A DNA stretch of 64,000 bases from assembly GCF_014287585.1 (NCBI RefSeq), contig NZ_JACOOJ010000020.1, positions 1 to 64,000 of the forward strand, in the 5' to 3' direction. Below, in pieces: positions 27,201 through 35,155 of the stretch. Both the position numbers and the translations under genes were made by a program. Below the pieces are notes generated by a model. That model did not search any database. It was not told the DNA's origin and worked only from the letters and a program-made list of their open reading frames with translations. This DNA is from Parabacteroides hominis. Its GTDB lineage: Bacteria > Bacteroidota > Bacteroidia > Bacteroidales > Tannerellaceae. Each line of letters starts with the position of its first letter. Within the stretch, counting starts at the first letter, position 1.

Positions 27201-28134
27201 AGATTCAATTCCTGACGGTTTTGTTTGCGACGATCCTACAATGGTTCACGGTTACTGGGATAACCAAGAAGATGCAGAAGACGATGGTGAAACTCACTAC
27301 AAACCGTACAACGGTTATACTTCTGGCTGGTTCCTTGTAAACCTGGAAGACTCTATCGGTTCAAGCACTAACATGATGGATAACGCTGACCTGTATAAGT
27401 TCAACAACTATACTCGTCTGGGCTTTGTGGAAGGCATCCACCAGGTAGACGGTGACGAAGAATATCTCTACATCGTAAATCCGGGTTATACTTTGAACGA
27501 TTTGATGACTGTGAAAGACAACGGCAGCCATGCTAAATATACAAAAGCCGGTTTCGTATTGGATCCGAATAAGTTGGCAGTTGATGCAACTACTAATAAA
27601 GGTGTGTATGTTAAACGTCACAATATTAAGGGAGATTTGAATACAAATCATACATTCTCTTTGCGTAAGACTAATACATACGCTGACGGTTCTTACGATA
27701 AGACAGCAAGCGAACCGTTCCTGATGGAATCTGCTTGTGATGCTGTTGCTGACTTCGAAGGCATGTGGGTTAAATCTGAAAATGGTATTCCTGTTTTGGC
27801 AAAGGTTAAGACGGAAAACGGCCAGCATGAAAACGGAACAGGCGCTGCTATCGCTGAAAAGATCGGTCAGTCCGGTGTGTTCTACTTCGAAACAACTACG
27901 GAAGAAGCTACTGCTAACGACGATGTTACGGTTTCCGAAGTGAAAGTTATCGCTGGTAACGGTTCAGTACAGGTTGCAGGCGCTGCCGGCAAGAAAGTTG
28001 TTATCACTAACATCTTGGGCCAGACAGTAGCAAACACGATGATCACTTCTGACAATGCCACTATAGCTGCTCCTGCAGGCGTGGTTGTAGTTGCTGTTGA
28101 AGGTGAAGATGCTGTTAAGGCTATCGTGAAATAA
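24241..28134 (+). CDS. Very large S-layer-like surface protein (slp2), C-terminal sorting-domain-like end
   Basis: A 1297-residue secreted protein. The ATG at 24241 starts a clean signal peptide (MNKKFSTLMALALVAGSVSAQ); an in-frame ATG at 24187 would add 18 residues without coding character. The body is Asp/Tyr/Asn-rich with few Cys and recurrent motifs (RYINKETGLAL, YVKIQNREYPG, MPSTMWTV shared as MPSTQWVV with slp1). The last ~70 residues (SEVKVIAGNGS, KKVVITNILGQTVAN, VVVAVEGEDAVKAIVK) nearly equal those of slp1. Paralogy is clear at both ends while the middle has diverged, as expected for surface proteins under selection. Surface location is inferred. The gene ends in the conserved 3' structure and is followed by a histidine kinase gene. 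Confidence 0.8.
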   Translation: MNKKFSTLMALALVAGSVSAQNWKDQSNATVQGAYRTFETKSAPSNHTDNDAIAATTAAGEYTLATAGAWTKNVYSIDRNLYYQLEVNDADTDYPDVLVQERDYKTGKVYLRVMDKKTAPLNASLWRIEYSKEDGVSGGYFRYINKETGLALTFDHSVVPTANDSITELRAGIADWSWYTVNKDNGTALGFKKVYSYLHNQSDNQVMYLSFAQETDIWEGQTVADLRTKLGATSGDGFIISEATSKYVEAKVVSSTVAGDDLRNLSDVLEMKPVIAAPFFMTADQFNTRMDADMKMNADSFSFKMNKNLVGADILLAQKFHAIDQLEAILNLQDPDLNINDNVKTLDIDGNAFTASDKSDLNPIAKGFNLKFQTATGKYLLADTARYQETTLAPSESPAVKFALKEPSAADDRFMKARYYFRATYFPTNDSIVIEPLNAAVQADFEWDAHKYWRESAATTSFARTADYSKANTLVNDYAGYASKTVSLTATQINGLGEVLTVAKDGRNEFKVKTTIDRPFEYLNRATKESGLYFINLANHNDRQRAKGMWIVKNMNGDLMYDTEAMNQRYDLMPSTMWTVEQLGCEKMGEADSAKYVKIQNREYPGVVFEGQLYSKDGVSYRFINRAGGYSNGYISSSGMFGYSDLLRVADSLTFTKVTDPVAYTREHGYKMFTKDELNNGIENNYQIKWNNFMNDNLYLQSTKDTMSYIDEASAPTYYEIAEATLPTNQGAIYNEFGSVIEFVNQAGDLDTSLVQLHRKAYVIKVKDNNLIDNNRLYIASVKATDGRYYYRAVKQSELNNVDKKLAVFYLKANQVRLDDNSAIMDTCYVLVDVNLPTTTPVTYNGTLDPAVYDLDTDNGWMQVAVEAGYKMGNLRDNDLNDKPNDVADAFYTTHEVRPQYVNISADYDVQLNSNIKIYQQLAAKNYLFEDCKDHNKVQLIQDINKEFHYLGLESRTMDVEKDAALYVDEVVYDYALMQRYLFGVRVDSIPDGFVCDDPTMVHGYWDNQEDAEDDGETHYKPYNGYTSGWFLVNLEDSIGSSTNMMDNADLYKFNNYTRLGFVEGIHQVDGDEEYLYIVNPGYTLNDLMTVKDNGSHAKYTKAGFVLDPNKLAVDATTNKGVYVKRHNIKGDLNTNHTFSLRKTNTYADGSYDKTASEPFLMESACDAVADFEGMWVKSENGIPVLAKVKTENGQHENGTGAAIAEKIGQSGVFYFETTTEEATANDDVTVSEVKVIAGNGSVQVAGAAGKKVVITNILGQTVANTMITSDNATIAAPAGVVVVAVEGEDAVKAIVK

Positions 28135-28175
28135 ACAATTGTAAATCAAATTTATAATCAAATAATTCTAAATAA

Positions 28176-28294
28176 GATCGTGCGTGCCCGTAAGGCACAA
28201 GTATCCTGTGACTGGTGAACAAGCGATCGTATTATTAATACTAAAGTATTGAAATAAAGTTCTTCTGCCAGTACGCCTGTGAAGGTCGAAAGCA
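28176..28294 (+). ncRNA. Conserved structured 3' region of slp2
   Basis: Counterpart of 12206-12375: outer stem GATCG (28176-28180) / CGATC (28224-28228), an inner TGCC...GGCA hairpin, CCTGTGACTGGTGAACAAG, ATTAATACTAAAGTAT and CCTGTGAAGGTCGAAAGCA. The two outer stems differ in sequence but both pair, which argues for selection on structure. Confidence 0.6.
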
Positions 28295-28305
28295 GTTAAA
28301 AAACA

Positions 28306-28337
28306 ATCCTCGGCGGTAATATTATCGTCGGGGATTC
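28306..28337 (+). terminator. Terminator-like hairpin after slp2
   Basis: Imperfect stem AATCCTCGGCG / CGTCGGGGATT, followed by CGTTTATTTAA. It is in the same position as the terminator after slp1. Confidence 0.55.
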
Positions 28338-28358
28338 GTTTATTTAAGTCGAGTATGC

Positions 28359-28366
28359 TATTTTTG
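28359..28366 (+). promoter_or_regulatory. -7 element of the histidine kinase gene
   Basis: TATTTTTG matches TAnnTTTG exactly. It overlaps the region of an upstream in-frame ATG (28355), which therefore cannot be the translation start from this promoter. Confidence 0.5.
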
Positions 28367-28387
28367 TGGGATAATAGAGGGTATCTT

Positions 28388-30433
28388 ATGCTTGATAAGA
28401 AATATATTTTAAACTGGCTTCTTTTTCTAATGCTGACTTCCCCTTTGAAAGCAACAGAAATTGATAGTTTGCGAGCTATACTTGAAAAAGAAAACAGCTT
28501 GAGTGCTAAATGTGCCGTTCTGGACGAAATCAGCTTCCTGTTTGTAGATTCGACTGCGGAAATTGCGACATTAGATAGTGCGCTTCACGAGATTTTGCAT
28601 TCACGTGATACCGCTATGATTTATGAAGCCATATCGAGCATGGGACGTTTCTATTATAATAATAACAGGCAAGAGGCACTTTACGATCTGATGTCCCGAA
28701 CCGAGGCGATAGCTTCCGATAGCGAAGTATACCGGAAACTTTACTATGATATAAAGACCTATATTTCACAATCGAATCTTTGGGAGGGGAAATATGGGGT
28801 TGCCATAGATATCGCACTTGAAACCTATAATAAAGCGCGGGGTGAGCAAGACAAATATGGAATTATCTGCAGTGCCGAGAGTTTAGGGGGCATTTACAAA
28901 TATTTGCGGAAAGACAGCGATGCCGTGGTGATATATAAGGAAGGATTTGATATTTTAGACAAGGAGAATGGCAATACGGGGTATAAAATGCAATATGTCG
29001 GTGATATCCTTGAGTCTTTGCTCCGGTTGAAACGGCTGTCCGAATGTGAAACATATATAGCCCGGTTTGAAGATTTGCTGGAGAAATGGAAGGAAGAAGG
29101 GGCGAAATTGAACTACTCATATCCGGTCGATGCCAATATCTGCCAGTTGCTTGTGTATAAGGCTGACCATGCGATCACTACGGGAAATGCGGAGGAGGCG
29201 TATCGCTGTTTGGAAAAGGCGGATGCGAACGGAGGGGCTGAAGAAGATCCTTATGTCGGATATCAGTTTAATTTTGTCAAAGCCCGGTATTATGAATTGA
29301 TCAAAGATTATAAGAAAGCCTTGCATTATGTGAATATTGTCCTTGAAACAGATGAATATGAAGAAGTCCTTCTGCTAAAGGCGGAACTGTTGGTGCATGA
29401 AGGTGATATGGGAGGTGCTTTGGCTGTTTATAAACGTCTGCTGGAAGTTGTCGGCTATAAGCACGACATGACGTTTACGAACCAGATCAACCGTTTTTAC
29501 TCGCTGTATGATTTGAACAGGCAGAAACTGCAATCGAAAGAAATCGAATTGCAAAAGACGAAGCTCTTGGCAAAGAACAAGCAACTGTTTTTCCTTTCTG
29601 CGTTGCTGATCCTGTTAGTCGGAATGGCGTATGGTTTCTATCGCTTATACCGCAAGCAGTTGCGGATGAAAAAGGAGATCGAGCAGGAGAAAGAGTCGTT
29701 GCAGGATTCGGAAAAGAAATTGCGTGCCGCGAAAGAGGAGGCCGAGCGTGCCAATGCTTCGAAGAGTTTGTTTATTGCGAATATAAGCCATGAAATCAGG
29801 ACCCCGATGAATGCGATCGTGGGCTTCTCCCAATTGCTGACAACCGAAGACTATTCAAAAGAGGAACGGATGTTGTTTATCGAAACGATACAGAATAATT
29901 CGGATCTGCTTCTGAACCTGATAAATGATGTGCTTGATCTTTCCCGGATAGAATCAGGGAATATGAAATTTATCCTTAAAGAAGTCGATTTGACGCAGTG
30001 CGTCCGGGAGGCGGTCAAAAGTGTGGCGCACCGTGTTTCGCCGGGTGTCAGTTTGCTATTGGATTGTTCTTGCGATTCTTTCCAATTGAATACGGACCCG
30101 CTTCGCTTGCAGCAGTTATTGATAAACCTGCTCTCGAATGCTGCAAAGTTTACGGAAAAAGGAAAGATCGAATTGTCGGTGCAAGTCGAGGATGAGCAAC
30201 GGCAGGTCCGCTTTGTGGTGACGGACACGGGATGCGGCATTTCACCGGATATGCAGGAGAAGATTTTCGAACGCTTCGAGAAGTTGAACGAATATGCGCA
30301 GGGAACTGGCTTAGGGCTGTCTATCTGCCGGCTCATCGCCGATCGGCTGAAAGGTGAAATCTATCTGGATGTGACTTATACCGGAGGAGCCCGGTTTGTT
30401 TTTATCCATCCGTGCTCGCTGACTTGTAGTTAA
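28388..30433 (+). CDS. TPR-containing sensor histidine kinase
   Basis: 681 residues from the ATG at 28388. A signal/anchor segment (YILNWLLFLMLTSPL) is followed by a periplasmic region of TPR-like helices (~25-385), one membrane segment (FFLSALLILLVGMAYGFY, ~398-416), a coiled coil, a HisKA domain with phospho-acceptor His468 (ISHEIRTPMNAIVGFSQLL) and a HATPase domain with N-box NLLSNAAKF, G1 DTGCGIS and G2 GTGLGLSI. There is no receiver or output domain, and no response regulator gene is adjacent. The ligand is unknown. It lies directly downstream of slp2 with its own promoter; a regulatory link to the surface protein is possible but unsupported. Confidence 0.9.
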   Translation: MLDKKYILNWLLFLMLTSPLKATEIDSLRAILEKENSLSAKCAVLDEISFLFVDSTAEIATLDSALHEILHSRDTAMIYEAISSMGRFYYNNNRQEALYDLMSRTEAIASDSEVYRKLYYDIKTYISQSNLWEGKYGVAIDIALETYNKARGEQDKYGIICSAESLGGIYKYLRKDSDAVVIYKEGFDILDKENGNTGYKMQYVGDILESLLRLKRLSECETYIARFEDLLEKWKEEGAKLNYSYPVDANICQLLVYKADHAITTGNAEEAYRCLEKADANGGAEEDPYVGYQFNFVKARYYELIKDYKKALHYVNIVLETDEYEEVLLLKAELLVHEGDMGGALAVYKRLLEVVGYKHDMTFTNQINRFYSLYDLNRQKLQSKEIELQKTKLLAKNKQLFFLSALLILLVGMAYGFYRLYRKQLRMKKEIEQEKESLQDSEKKLRAAKEEAERANASKSLFIANISHEIRTPMNAIVGFSQLLTTEDYSKEERMLFIETIQNNSDLLLNLINDVLDLSRIESGNMKFILKEVDLTQCVREAVKSVAHRVSPGVSLLLDCSCDSFQLNTDPLRLQQLLINLLSNAAKFTEKGKIELSVQVEDEQRQVRFVVTDTGCGISPDMQEKIFERFEKLNEYAQGTGLGLSICRLIADRLKGEIYLDVTYTGGARFVFIHPCSLTCS

Positions 30434-30542
30434 AGAATTGTAAAGTAACCACTATTTCATAAATTATTTGTTCTTTTGCAGAAAAATTGGGAGGTGTATT
30501 CTCTGAATGCATCTCCTCGCTTTATTTAACAATAATAAGGTT

Positions 30543-31394
30543 ATGTCTCAATTTCATTCTCGTCTGACTTCCATTATAAGTATCGCATTGGTGCTGTTTC
30601 TGTTGGGACTTGTATTTCTGATAGGATTGTTGGGAAATAAACTTTCCATATATGTGAAGGAAAATATTTCGTTCTCGATCGTGCTGAAAGATAATCAGAA
30701 AGAAGCGGATATAAAGAAGATGCAGAAAACGCTGGATGCCTTGCCCTATATCAAATCGACCGAATATATATCGAAAGAGCAGGCCGCTAAGGAGCTTGAA
30801 GAGGAATTGGGCGAAAATCCCGAAACATTCCTGGGGTTTAATCCCCTACAGGCTTCTATTGAAGTAAAATTGCATTCGGAATATGCCAATGCCGACAGCC
30901 TGCAATTGATCGAAAAGAAAATAAAAAACTATACTTCCGTTTCCGATTTACTGTACCGGAAAGATATGATGCAGATGGTGAATGAGAATGTGAAACGGGT
31001 CAGCCTGATCCTGCTCACACTGGCCGTGATGCTGATGGCAATCTCGTTTGTGCTGATCAGTAACACGATCCGTCTGCTGATTTATTCCAAACGTTTCCTG
31101 ATCCATACGATGAAACTGGTGGGCGCTACGCCCGGCTTTATCAGAAGGCCGTTTGTGCGGTATAATGTGGTCAGCGGTATTTTTGCGTCCATTCTTGCAA
31201 TATTCATGCTGACGGGAGCGTTGTATTATTTGCAGAACGAATTATCCGGTTTTATTCAGTTGCTGGATATTAAAGCGTTGATAATTGTTTATGCCGGTGT
31301 ATTGATAATGGGAATCCTGCTTTCGGTTACGGCTACTGTTTTTGCGGTGAACAAGTATTTACGAATGGGTGTTGATAAACTATATTATATGTAA
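30543..31394 (+). CDS. ftsX: Cell-division ABC-transporter-like permease FtsX
   Basis: 283 residues from the ATG at 30543, with four membrane segments: one N-terminal (ISIALVLFLLGLVFLIGLLG), a large periplasmic domain (~40-160, with YISKEQAAKELEEELGE), then three C-terminal helices. FtsX works with FtsE to regulate septal peptidoglycan hydrolysis. An upstream in-frame ATG at 30507 would add 12 residues and has a GGAGGTG 11 bases before it, so it cannot be excluded. The gene heads a compact plus-strand run through metK; ftsE is not in the window. Confidence 0.9.
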   Translation: MSQFHSRLTSIISIALVLFLLGLVFLIGLLGNKLSIYVKENISFSIVLKDNQKEADIKKMQKTLDALPYIKSTEYISKEQAAKELEEELGENPETFLGFNPLQASIEVKLHSEYANADSLQLIEKKIKNYTSVSDLLYRKDMMQMVNENVKRVSLILLTLAVMLMAISFVLISNTIRLLIYSKRFLIHTMKLVGATPGFIRRPFVRYNVVSGIFASILAIFMLTGALYYLQNELSGFIQLLDIKALIIVYAGVLIMGILLSVTATVFAVNKYLRMGVDKLYYM

Positions 31395-31398
31395 ATGT

Positions 31399-31641
31399 AT
31401 GGCTAAGAGAGATTTTGCTTTTGGAAAAGAAAATTTTATTTTGATCGCTGTTGCTGTTGCTGTTATCGCGATTGGTTTTATGTTGATGAGTGGTGGCGGT
31501 TCACAGGATCCGACAGGTTTCAATCCTGAGATTTTCAGTTCCCGCCGTATTGTTGTGGCTCCGGCTGTGACGGTGATCGGTTTTGTATTGATGATTTTCG
31601 GTATTTTGAAAAATAGCAAAAATAAGGAAGTCGCAGAATGA
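31399..31641 (+). CDS. DUF3098 small membrane protein
   Basis: 80 residues from the ATG at 31399, 4 bases after the ftsX stop. It has two membrane helices ([18 protein letters not shown] and [19 protein letters not shown]) joined by a loop with [20 protein letters not shown], matching DUF3098 as recalled. Its function is unknown; the position between ftsX and uppP is usual in Bacteroidales and suggests an envelope role. Its stop overlaps the uppP start (ATGA). Confidence 0.85.
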   Translation: MAKRDFAFGKENFILIAVAVAVIAIGFMLMSGGGSQDPTGFNPEIFSSRRIVVAPAVTVIGFVLMIFGILKNSKNKEVAE

Positions 31642-32438
31642 GTTGGTTTGAGGCTTTAGTGCTGGGGATTGTTCAGGGACTTACGGAGTACCTGCCGGTC
31701 AGCAGCAGCGGACATCTGGCTATCGGTTCTGCTTTGTTCGGGATTCAGGGAGAAGAAAACTTGGCATTTACGATCGTTGTCCATGTGGCGACCGTGTTTA
31801 GTACGCTGGTTATTTTATGGAAAGAGATCGAATGGATATTCCGAGGTTTGTTCAAGTTCAAGATGAACGCAGAAACGCGTTACGTGATCAATATCCTGAT
31901 TTCTATGATTCCTATCGGTATTGTAGGCGTGTTCTTCAAGGATACGGTGGAAGATATTTTTGGATCGGGGCTGTTGATTGTCGGTTGTATGTTGTTGCTG
32001 ACGGCTGCATTGCTCGCATTCTCCTATTATGCCAAACCCCGCCAGAAAGAGAATATCTCGATGAAGGATGCCTTTATTATCGGTTTGGCTCAGGCGTGTG
32101 CCGTGATGCCGGGACTTTCCCGTTCCGGAACAACGATTGCGACCGGTTTGTTGTTAGGAAACAATAAGGCGAAACTGGCCCAGTTCTCATTCCTGATGGT
32201 TATTCCCCCGATTTTGGGTGAAGCGTTGCTGGATGTCATGAAAGCGGTAAAAGGCGAAGCGGTGGCAGGCGATATTCCGGCACAGTCATTGGTGGTCGGC
32301 TTTATTGCTGCATTCATATCGGGATGTATCGCCTGTAAATGGATGATCAATATCGTTAAGAAGGGGAAACTGATTTATTTCGCCATCTATTGTGCAATTG
32401 CAGGGTTGGTTACAATTGCCTGTACGTTACTTAAATAA
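31638..32438 (+). CDS. uppP: Undecaprenyl-diphosphatase UppP (BacA)
   Basis: A 266-residue polytopic membrane phosphatase that recycles undecaprenyl diphosphate to the carrier lipid for peptidoglycan and surface glycans. The active-site motifs are [16 protein letters not shown] (~14-29) and [16 protein letters not shown] (~157-172). The start overlaps the stop of the DUF3098 gene, and truB begins 2 bases after its stop, so translation is probably coupled. Confidence 0.96.
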   Translation: MSWFEALVLGIVQGLTEYLPVSSSGHLAIGSALFGIQGEENLAFTIVVHVATVFSTLVILWKEIEWIFRGLFKFKMNAETRYVINILISMIPIGIVGVFFKDTVEDIFGSGLLIVGCMLLLTAALLAFSYYAKPRQKENISMKDAFIIGLAQACAVMPGLSRSGTTIATGLLLGNNKAKLAQFSFLMVIPPILGEALLDVMKAVKGEAVAGDIPAQSLVVGFIAAFISGCIACKWMINIVKKGKLIYFAIYCAIAGLVTIACTLLK

Positions 32439-32440
32439 GA

Positions 32441-33151
32441 ATGGATTTTATAGCAGGAGAAGTATTATATTTCAATAAGCCCTTAAAGTGGACTTCCTTT
32501 GACCTGGTGAACAAGTTCCGCTATAAGTTATCGCGGAAACTGAAGGTGAAAAAGATAAAAGTGGGACACGCCGGAACATTGGATCCGCTGGCGACAGGGG
32601 TTATGATTGTTTGTACGGGCAAGGCCACCAAGAGAATCGATGAATTTCAGTATCAGACGAAAGAGTATGTCGCTACCCTGAAGTTGGGGGAAACGACTCC
32701 TTCTTTTGATTTGGAAAAAGGGATAGACGGAGTATATCCGACAGAACATATTACCCGTGAGGAAGTAGAGAAGGTGTTGCAGTCGTTCGTAGGGACGATT
32801 CAGCAGATTCCGCCGGTTTTTTCGGCTTGTAAGGTGGATGGTAAGCGGGCGTATGAGTTGGCTCGCAAGGGTGAAGAAGTGGAATTGAAGTCCAAGACGC
32901 TTGTGATCGATGAAATGGAACTGTTGGAGTGTGATCTGCCGGTAATCAAGATACGGGTGGTTTGCAGCAAAGGGACTTATATCCGCGCTTTGGCACGTGA
33001 TATCGGTGTCGCCCTTCAGTCAGGCGCTCATCTGATTGCTCTCGAACGGACTCGTATCGGAGATATCACGCTGGACAAATGTATGTCTCCTGATGATATC
33101 GATGTCTTTTTAGATGAAAATGTCGCAATCGGGAAGGATTGTGAGGACTAA
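32441..33151 (+). CDS. truB: tRNA pseudouridine-55 synthase TruB
   Basis: A 236-residue cytoplasmic enzyme that makes pseudouridine 55 in the T-loop of tRNAs. The catalytic Asp (~48) lies in [16 protein letters not shown]. Other conserved parts are [16 protein letters not shown] and [15 protein letters not shown]. It lacks a long C-terminal PUA extension, as usual for short bacterial forms. Confidence 0.96.
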   Translation: MDFIAGEVLYFNKPLKWTSFDLVNKFRYKLSRKLKVKKIKVGHAGTLDPLATGVMIVCTGKATKRIDEFQYQTKEYVATLKLGETTPSFDLEKGIDGVYPTEHITREEVEKVLQSFVGTIQQIPPVFSACKVDGKRAYELARKGEEVELKSKTLVIDEMELLECDLPVIKIRVVCSKGTYIRALARDIGVALQSGAHLIALERTRIGDITLDKCMSPDDIDVFLDENVAIGKDCED

Positions 33152-33188
33152 TAATGATAAGAATAAAATAAAACATAGAATTTATATT

Positions 33189-34238
33189 ATGAAGCTGTCG
33201 AAATTCAAATTTAACTTACCGCAGGAGCTGATCGCTCTCCATCCGGCAAAGAACAGGGACGAGTCCAGATTGATGGTTATCAATCGCAATACAGGAGAGA
33301 TCGAACATAAAGTATTCAAAGACTTGCTGAGCTATTTCGGAGAAAAAGATGTGTTCATCTTCAATAACACAAAGGTTTTTCCTGCCCGTTTATACGGGAA
33401 CAAGGAAAAGACTGGCGCTCGTATCGAGGTCTTTCTTTTGCGTGAGCTGAATGAGGAAAATCGTTTATGGGATGTTTTGGTCGATCCCGCTCGTAAAATC
33501 CGTATCGGTAATAAATTGTATTTTGGTGAAGATGATTCGATGGTGGCTGAAGTGATCGATAATACGACATCACGCGGCCGTACCTTGCGTTTCCTTTATG
33601 ACGGGAACCATGATGAATTTAAAAAGGCATTGTATGCATTGGGCGAAACCCCGCTGCCTAAATATATCGACCGTCCTGTAGAAGCGGATGATGAAGATCG
33701 TTATCAGAATATTTTTGCTACGGAAGAAGGGGCTGTCGTGGCTCCCGCTGCTGGTCTTCATTTCAGCCGTGAGCTGATGAAACGTTTGGAGATCAAGGAT
33801 TGCCAGTTCGCTTATCTGACACTGCATTCAGGTCTGGGTAACTTCCGTGAAATCGATGTGGAAGACCTGACCAAGCATAAGATGGATTCCGAACAGATGG
33901 TCGTGAACGGGGATGTGGTGAATATCGTGAATACGGCAAAGGATAGCGGACGCCAGATTTGTGCAGTCGGTACGTCCGTGATGCGCGCTATCGAAACGGC
34001 TGTCAGTACGGACGGTCACCTGAAAGAGTTTGAAGGGTGGACCAATAAGTTCATCTTTCCGCCGTATGATTTCAGTGTAGCGTCCAGCATGATCACAAAC
34101 TTCCATATGCCGCTGTCCACCCTGTTGATGATGACGGCTTCTTTCGGTGGATACGACCTGATCATGGATGCTTATGAGGTTGCATTGAAAGAAAAATATA
34201 GTTTCGGTGCTTATGGCGATGCCATGTTGATCCTGTAA
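33189..34238 (+). CDS. queA: S-adenosylmethionine:tRNA ribosyltransferase-isomerase QueA
   Basis: 349 residues from the ATG at 33189 ([19 protein letters not shown] is the normal family N-terminus; the frame is open upstream but reads through the end of truB). QueA transfers the ribosyl part of SAM to preQ1 in tRNA, forming epoxyqueuosine. Typical motifs are [20 protein letters not shown] and [12 protein letters not shown], and [12 protein letters not shown] near the end. Its SAM dependence fits the nearby metK only loosely. Confidence 0.96.
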   Translation: MKLSKFKFNLPQELIALHPAKNRDESRLMVINRNTGEIEHKVFKDLLSYFGEKDVFIFNNTKVFPARLYGNKEKTGARIEVFLLRELNEENRLWDVLVDPARKIRIGNKLYFGEDDSMVAEVIDNTTSRGRTLRFLYDGNHDEFKKALYALGETPLPKYIDRPVEADDEDRYQNIFATEEGAVVAPAAGLHFSRELMKRLEIKDCQFAYLTLHSGLGNFREIDVEDLTKHKMDSEQMVVNGDVVNIVNTAKDSGRQICAVGTSVMRAIETAVSTDGHLKEFEGWTNKFIFPPYDFSVASSMITNFHMPLSTLLMMTASFGGYDLIMDAYEVALKEKYSFGAYGDAMLIL

Positions 34239-34249
34239 AACGGGTACTT

Positions 34250-34708
34250 ATGGCGATTGCATACCTGGGCTTGGGAACCAATATCGGGAACAAGCGACGG
34301 AACATGATAACAGCCGCAGCGTTGTTAGCTGAAAGGGTGGGAGATGTTCTCGCCCTTTCCGGTTTCTATGAAACGGAACCGTGGGGATTCGAGTCGGAGA
34401 ACTTTTTCTTGAATGCGGCTGTTAAATTGAAGACTTCTTTTTCTCCGTTGGAATTATTGCAGATAACCCAGCAGATCGAAAAAGAATTGGGCCGCGCGGA
34501 AAAAAGCAACGGGGTCTATCATGACCGCATTATCGATATCGATATCCTTCTGTATGATGATGAAGTTTTACAGACACCGGAGCTTACCTTGCCGCACCCT
34601 CTTATGCTTGAACGGAAGTTTGTGATGGACCCTTTGGCCGAAATAGCTCCGTTTGTCGTGCATCCTGTGTTGAAAGAACGTATAATAGATTTAAAAGAAC
34701 GATTATGA
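34250..34708 (+). CDS. folK: HPPK, folate biosynthesis (FolK)
   Basis: A 152-residue 2-amino-4-hydroxy-6-hydroxymethyldihydropteridine pyrophosphokinase. The N-terminus LGLGTNIGNKRRN, GFYETEPWGF, and the metal-binding DIDILLYDDE followed by LPHPLMLERKFV are hallmarks. It starts 11 bases after queA, and its stop overlaps the next start by 4 bases. Confidence 0.96.
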   Translation: MAIAYLGLGTNIGNKRRNMITAAALLAERVGDVLALSGFYETEPWGFESENFFLNAAVKLKTSFSPLELLQITQQIEKELGRAEKSNGVYHDRIIDIDILLYDDEVLQTPELTLPHPLMLERKFVMDPLAEIAPFVVHPVLKERIIDLKERL

Positions 34709-34896
34709 ATGACAATGAAAAGATATTAACAGAAGGTGGCATGGTCTTTAAGAAAAAAGGTAAAGATGAAAATGCCGGAGAGAAAAAGATCAAGTTCTCT
34801 GACTTCCTGCGTGGTACGCATAAATCAGGCTCGGCAAAGATGAGAGCCGAGTTTAAATATAAAAAAGCCTTGCGTAACACTAAAAAGAAAAAATAA
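34705..34896 (+). CDS. Small basic hypothetical protein
   Basis: A 63-residue, Lys-rich soluble protein (tail ALRNTKKKK) with no membrane segment. The start overlaps the folK stop (ATGA), so it is probably translated by coupling. I do not recognise a family. The middle part KIKFSDFLRGTHKSGSAKM reads as a real, non-repetitive protein. The charge suggests RNA or nucleoid binding, which is speculation. Confidence 0.7.
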   Translation: MNDNEKILTEGGMVFKKKGKDENAGEKKIKFSDFLRGTHKSGSAKMRAEFKYKKALRNTKKKK

Positions 34897-34910
34897 TTGT
34901 CGATTATCAA

Positions 34911-34940
34911 TTGTCAATTGTCAATTGTTTTGTACTTTTG
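34911..34940 (+). promoter_or_regulatory. metK promoter
   Basis: TTG (34911-34913), a 19-nt spacer and TACTTTTG (34933-34940), an exact match to the Bacteroidetes consensus. Transcription would start near 34946, leaving a ~210-nt leader. Confidence 0.75.
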
Positions 34941-34952
34941 TGTCCGAATTGA

Positions 34953-35005
34953 TGTGGATAGATTTGTATTGCTTGCAACCACAGGAAAAAATGCTAAAAA
35001 CAAGC
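34953..35005 (+). promoter_or_regulatory. SAM-II-like riboswitch in the metK leader
   Basis: The segment folds as an H-type pseudoknot: P1 TGTGG (34953-34957) / CCACA (34979-34983), and P2 GCTTG (34971-34975, inside the P1 loop) / CAAGC (35001-35005). The loops hold GATTTGTATTGC and ATGCTAAA, which resemble the conserved GATTTAA..TATTGC and AGCTAAA of SAM-II riboswitches. It lies just after the predicted start site of the SAM synthetase transcript, as expected for feedback by SAM. A weak TGCCG/CGGCA hairpin follows at 35017-35028. Confidence 0.65.
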
Positions 35006-35155
35006 CTTTATATTACTGCCGTCCGGCAAAGCAAATTTCCCTCGTCAATCCATTAATTTGATTTATTAACCGTCAATTGTAAATTGCCTGTTGACTTTAT
35101 CGGGTTTATCCTTTAATTGTCAATTATCAATTGTCAATTGTCAATTCAAAAAACG

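Larger units (their letters stand above)
34897..35155 (+). repeat. TCAATTG-repeat flanks of the metK leader
   Basis: The intergenic region begins (34898-34927) and ends (35112-35148) with runs of the word TTGTCAATTATCAATTG, each word being its own near-inverse. The left cluster supplies the -33 TTG of the metK promoter and the right cluster directly precedes metK. Together the two clusters could fold the leader back on itself. Confidence 0.7.
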
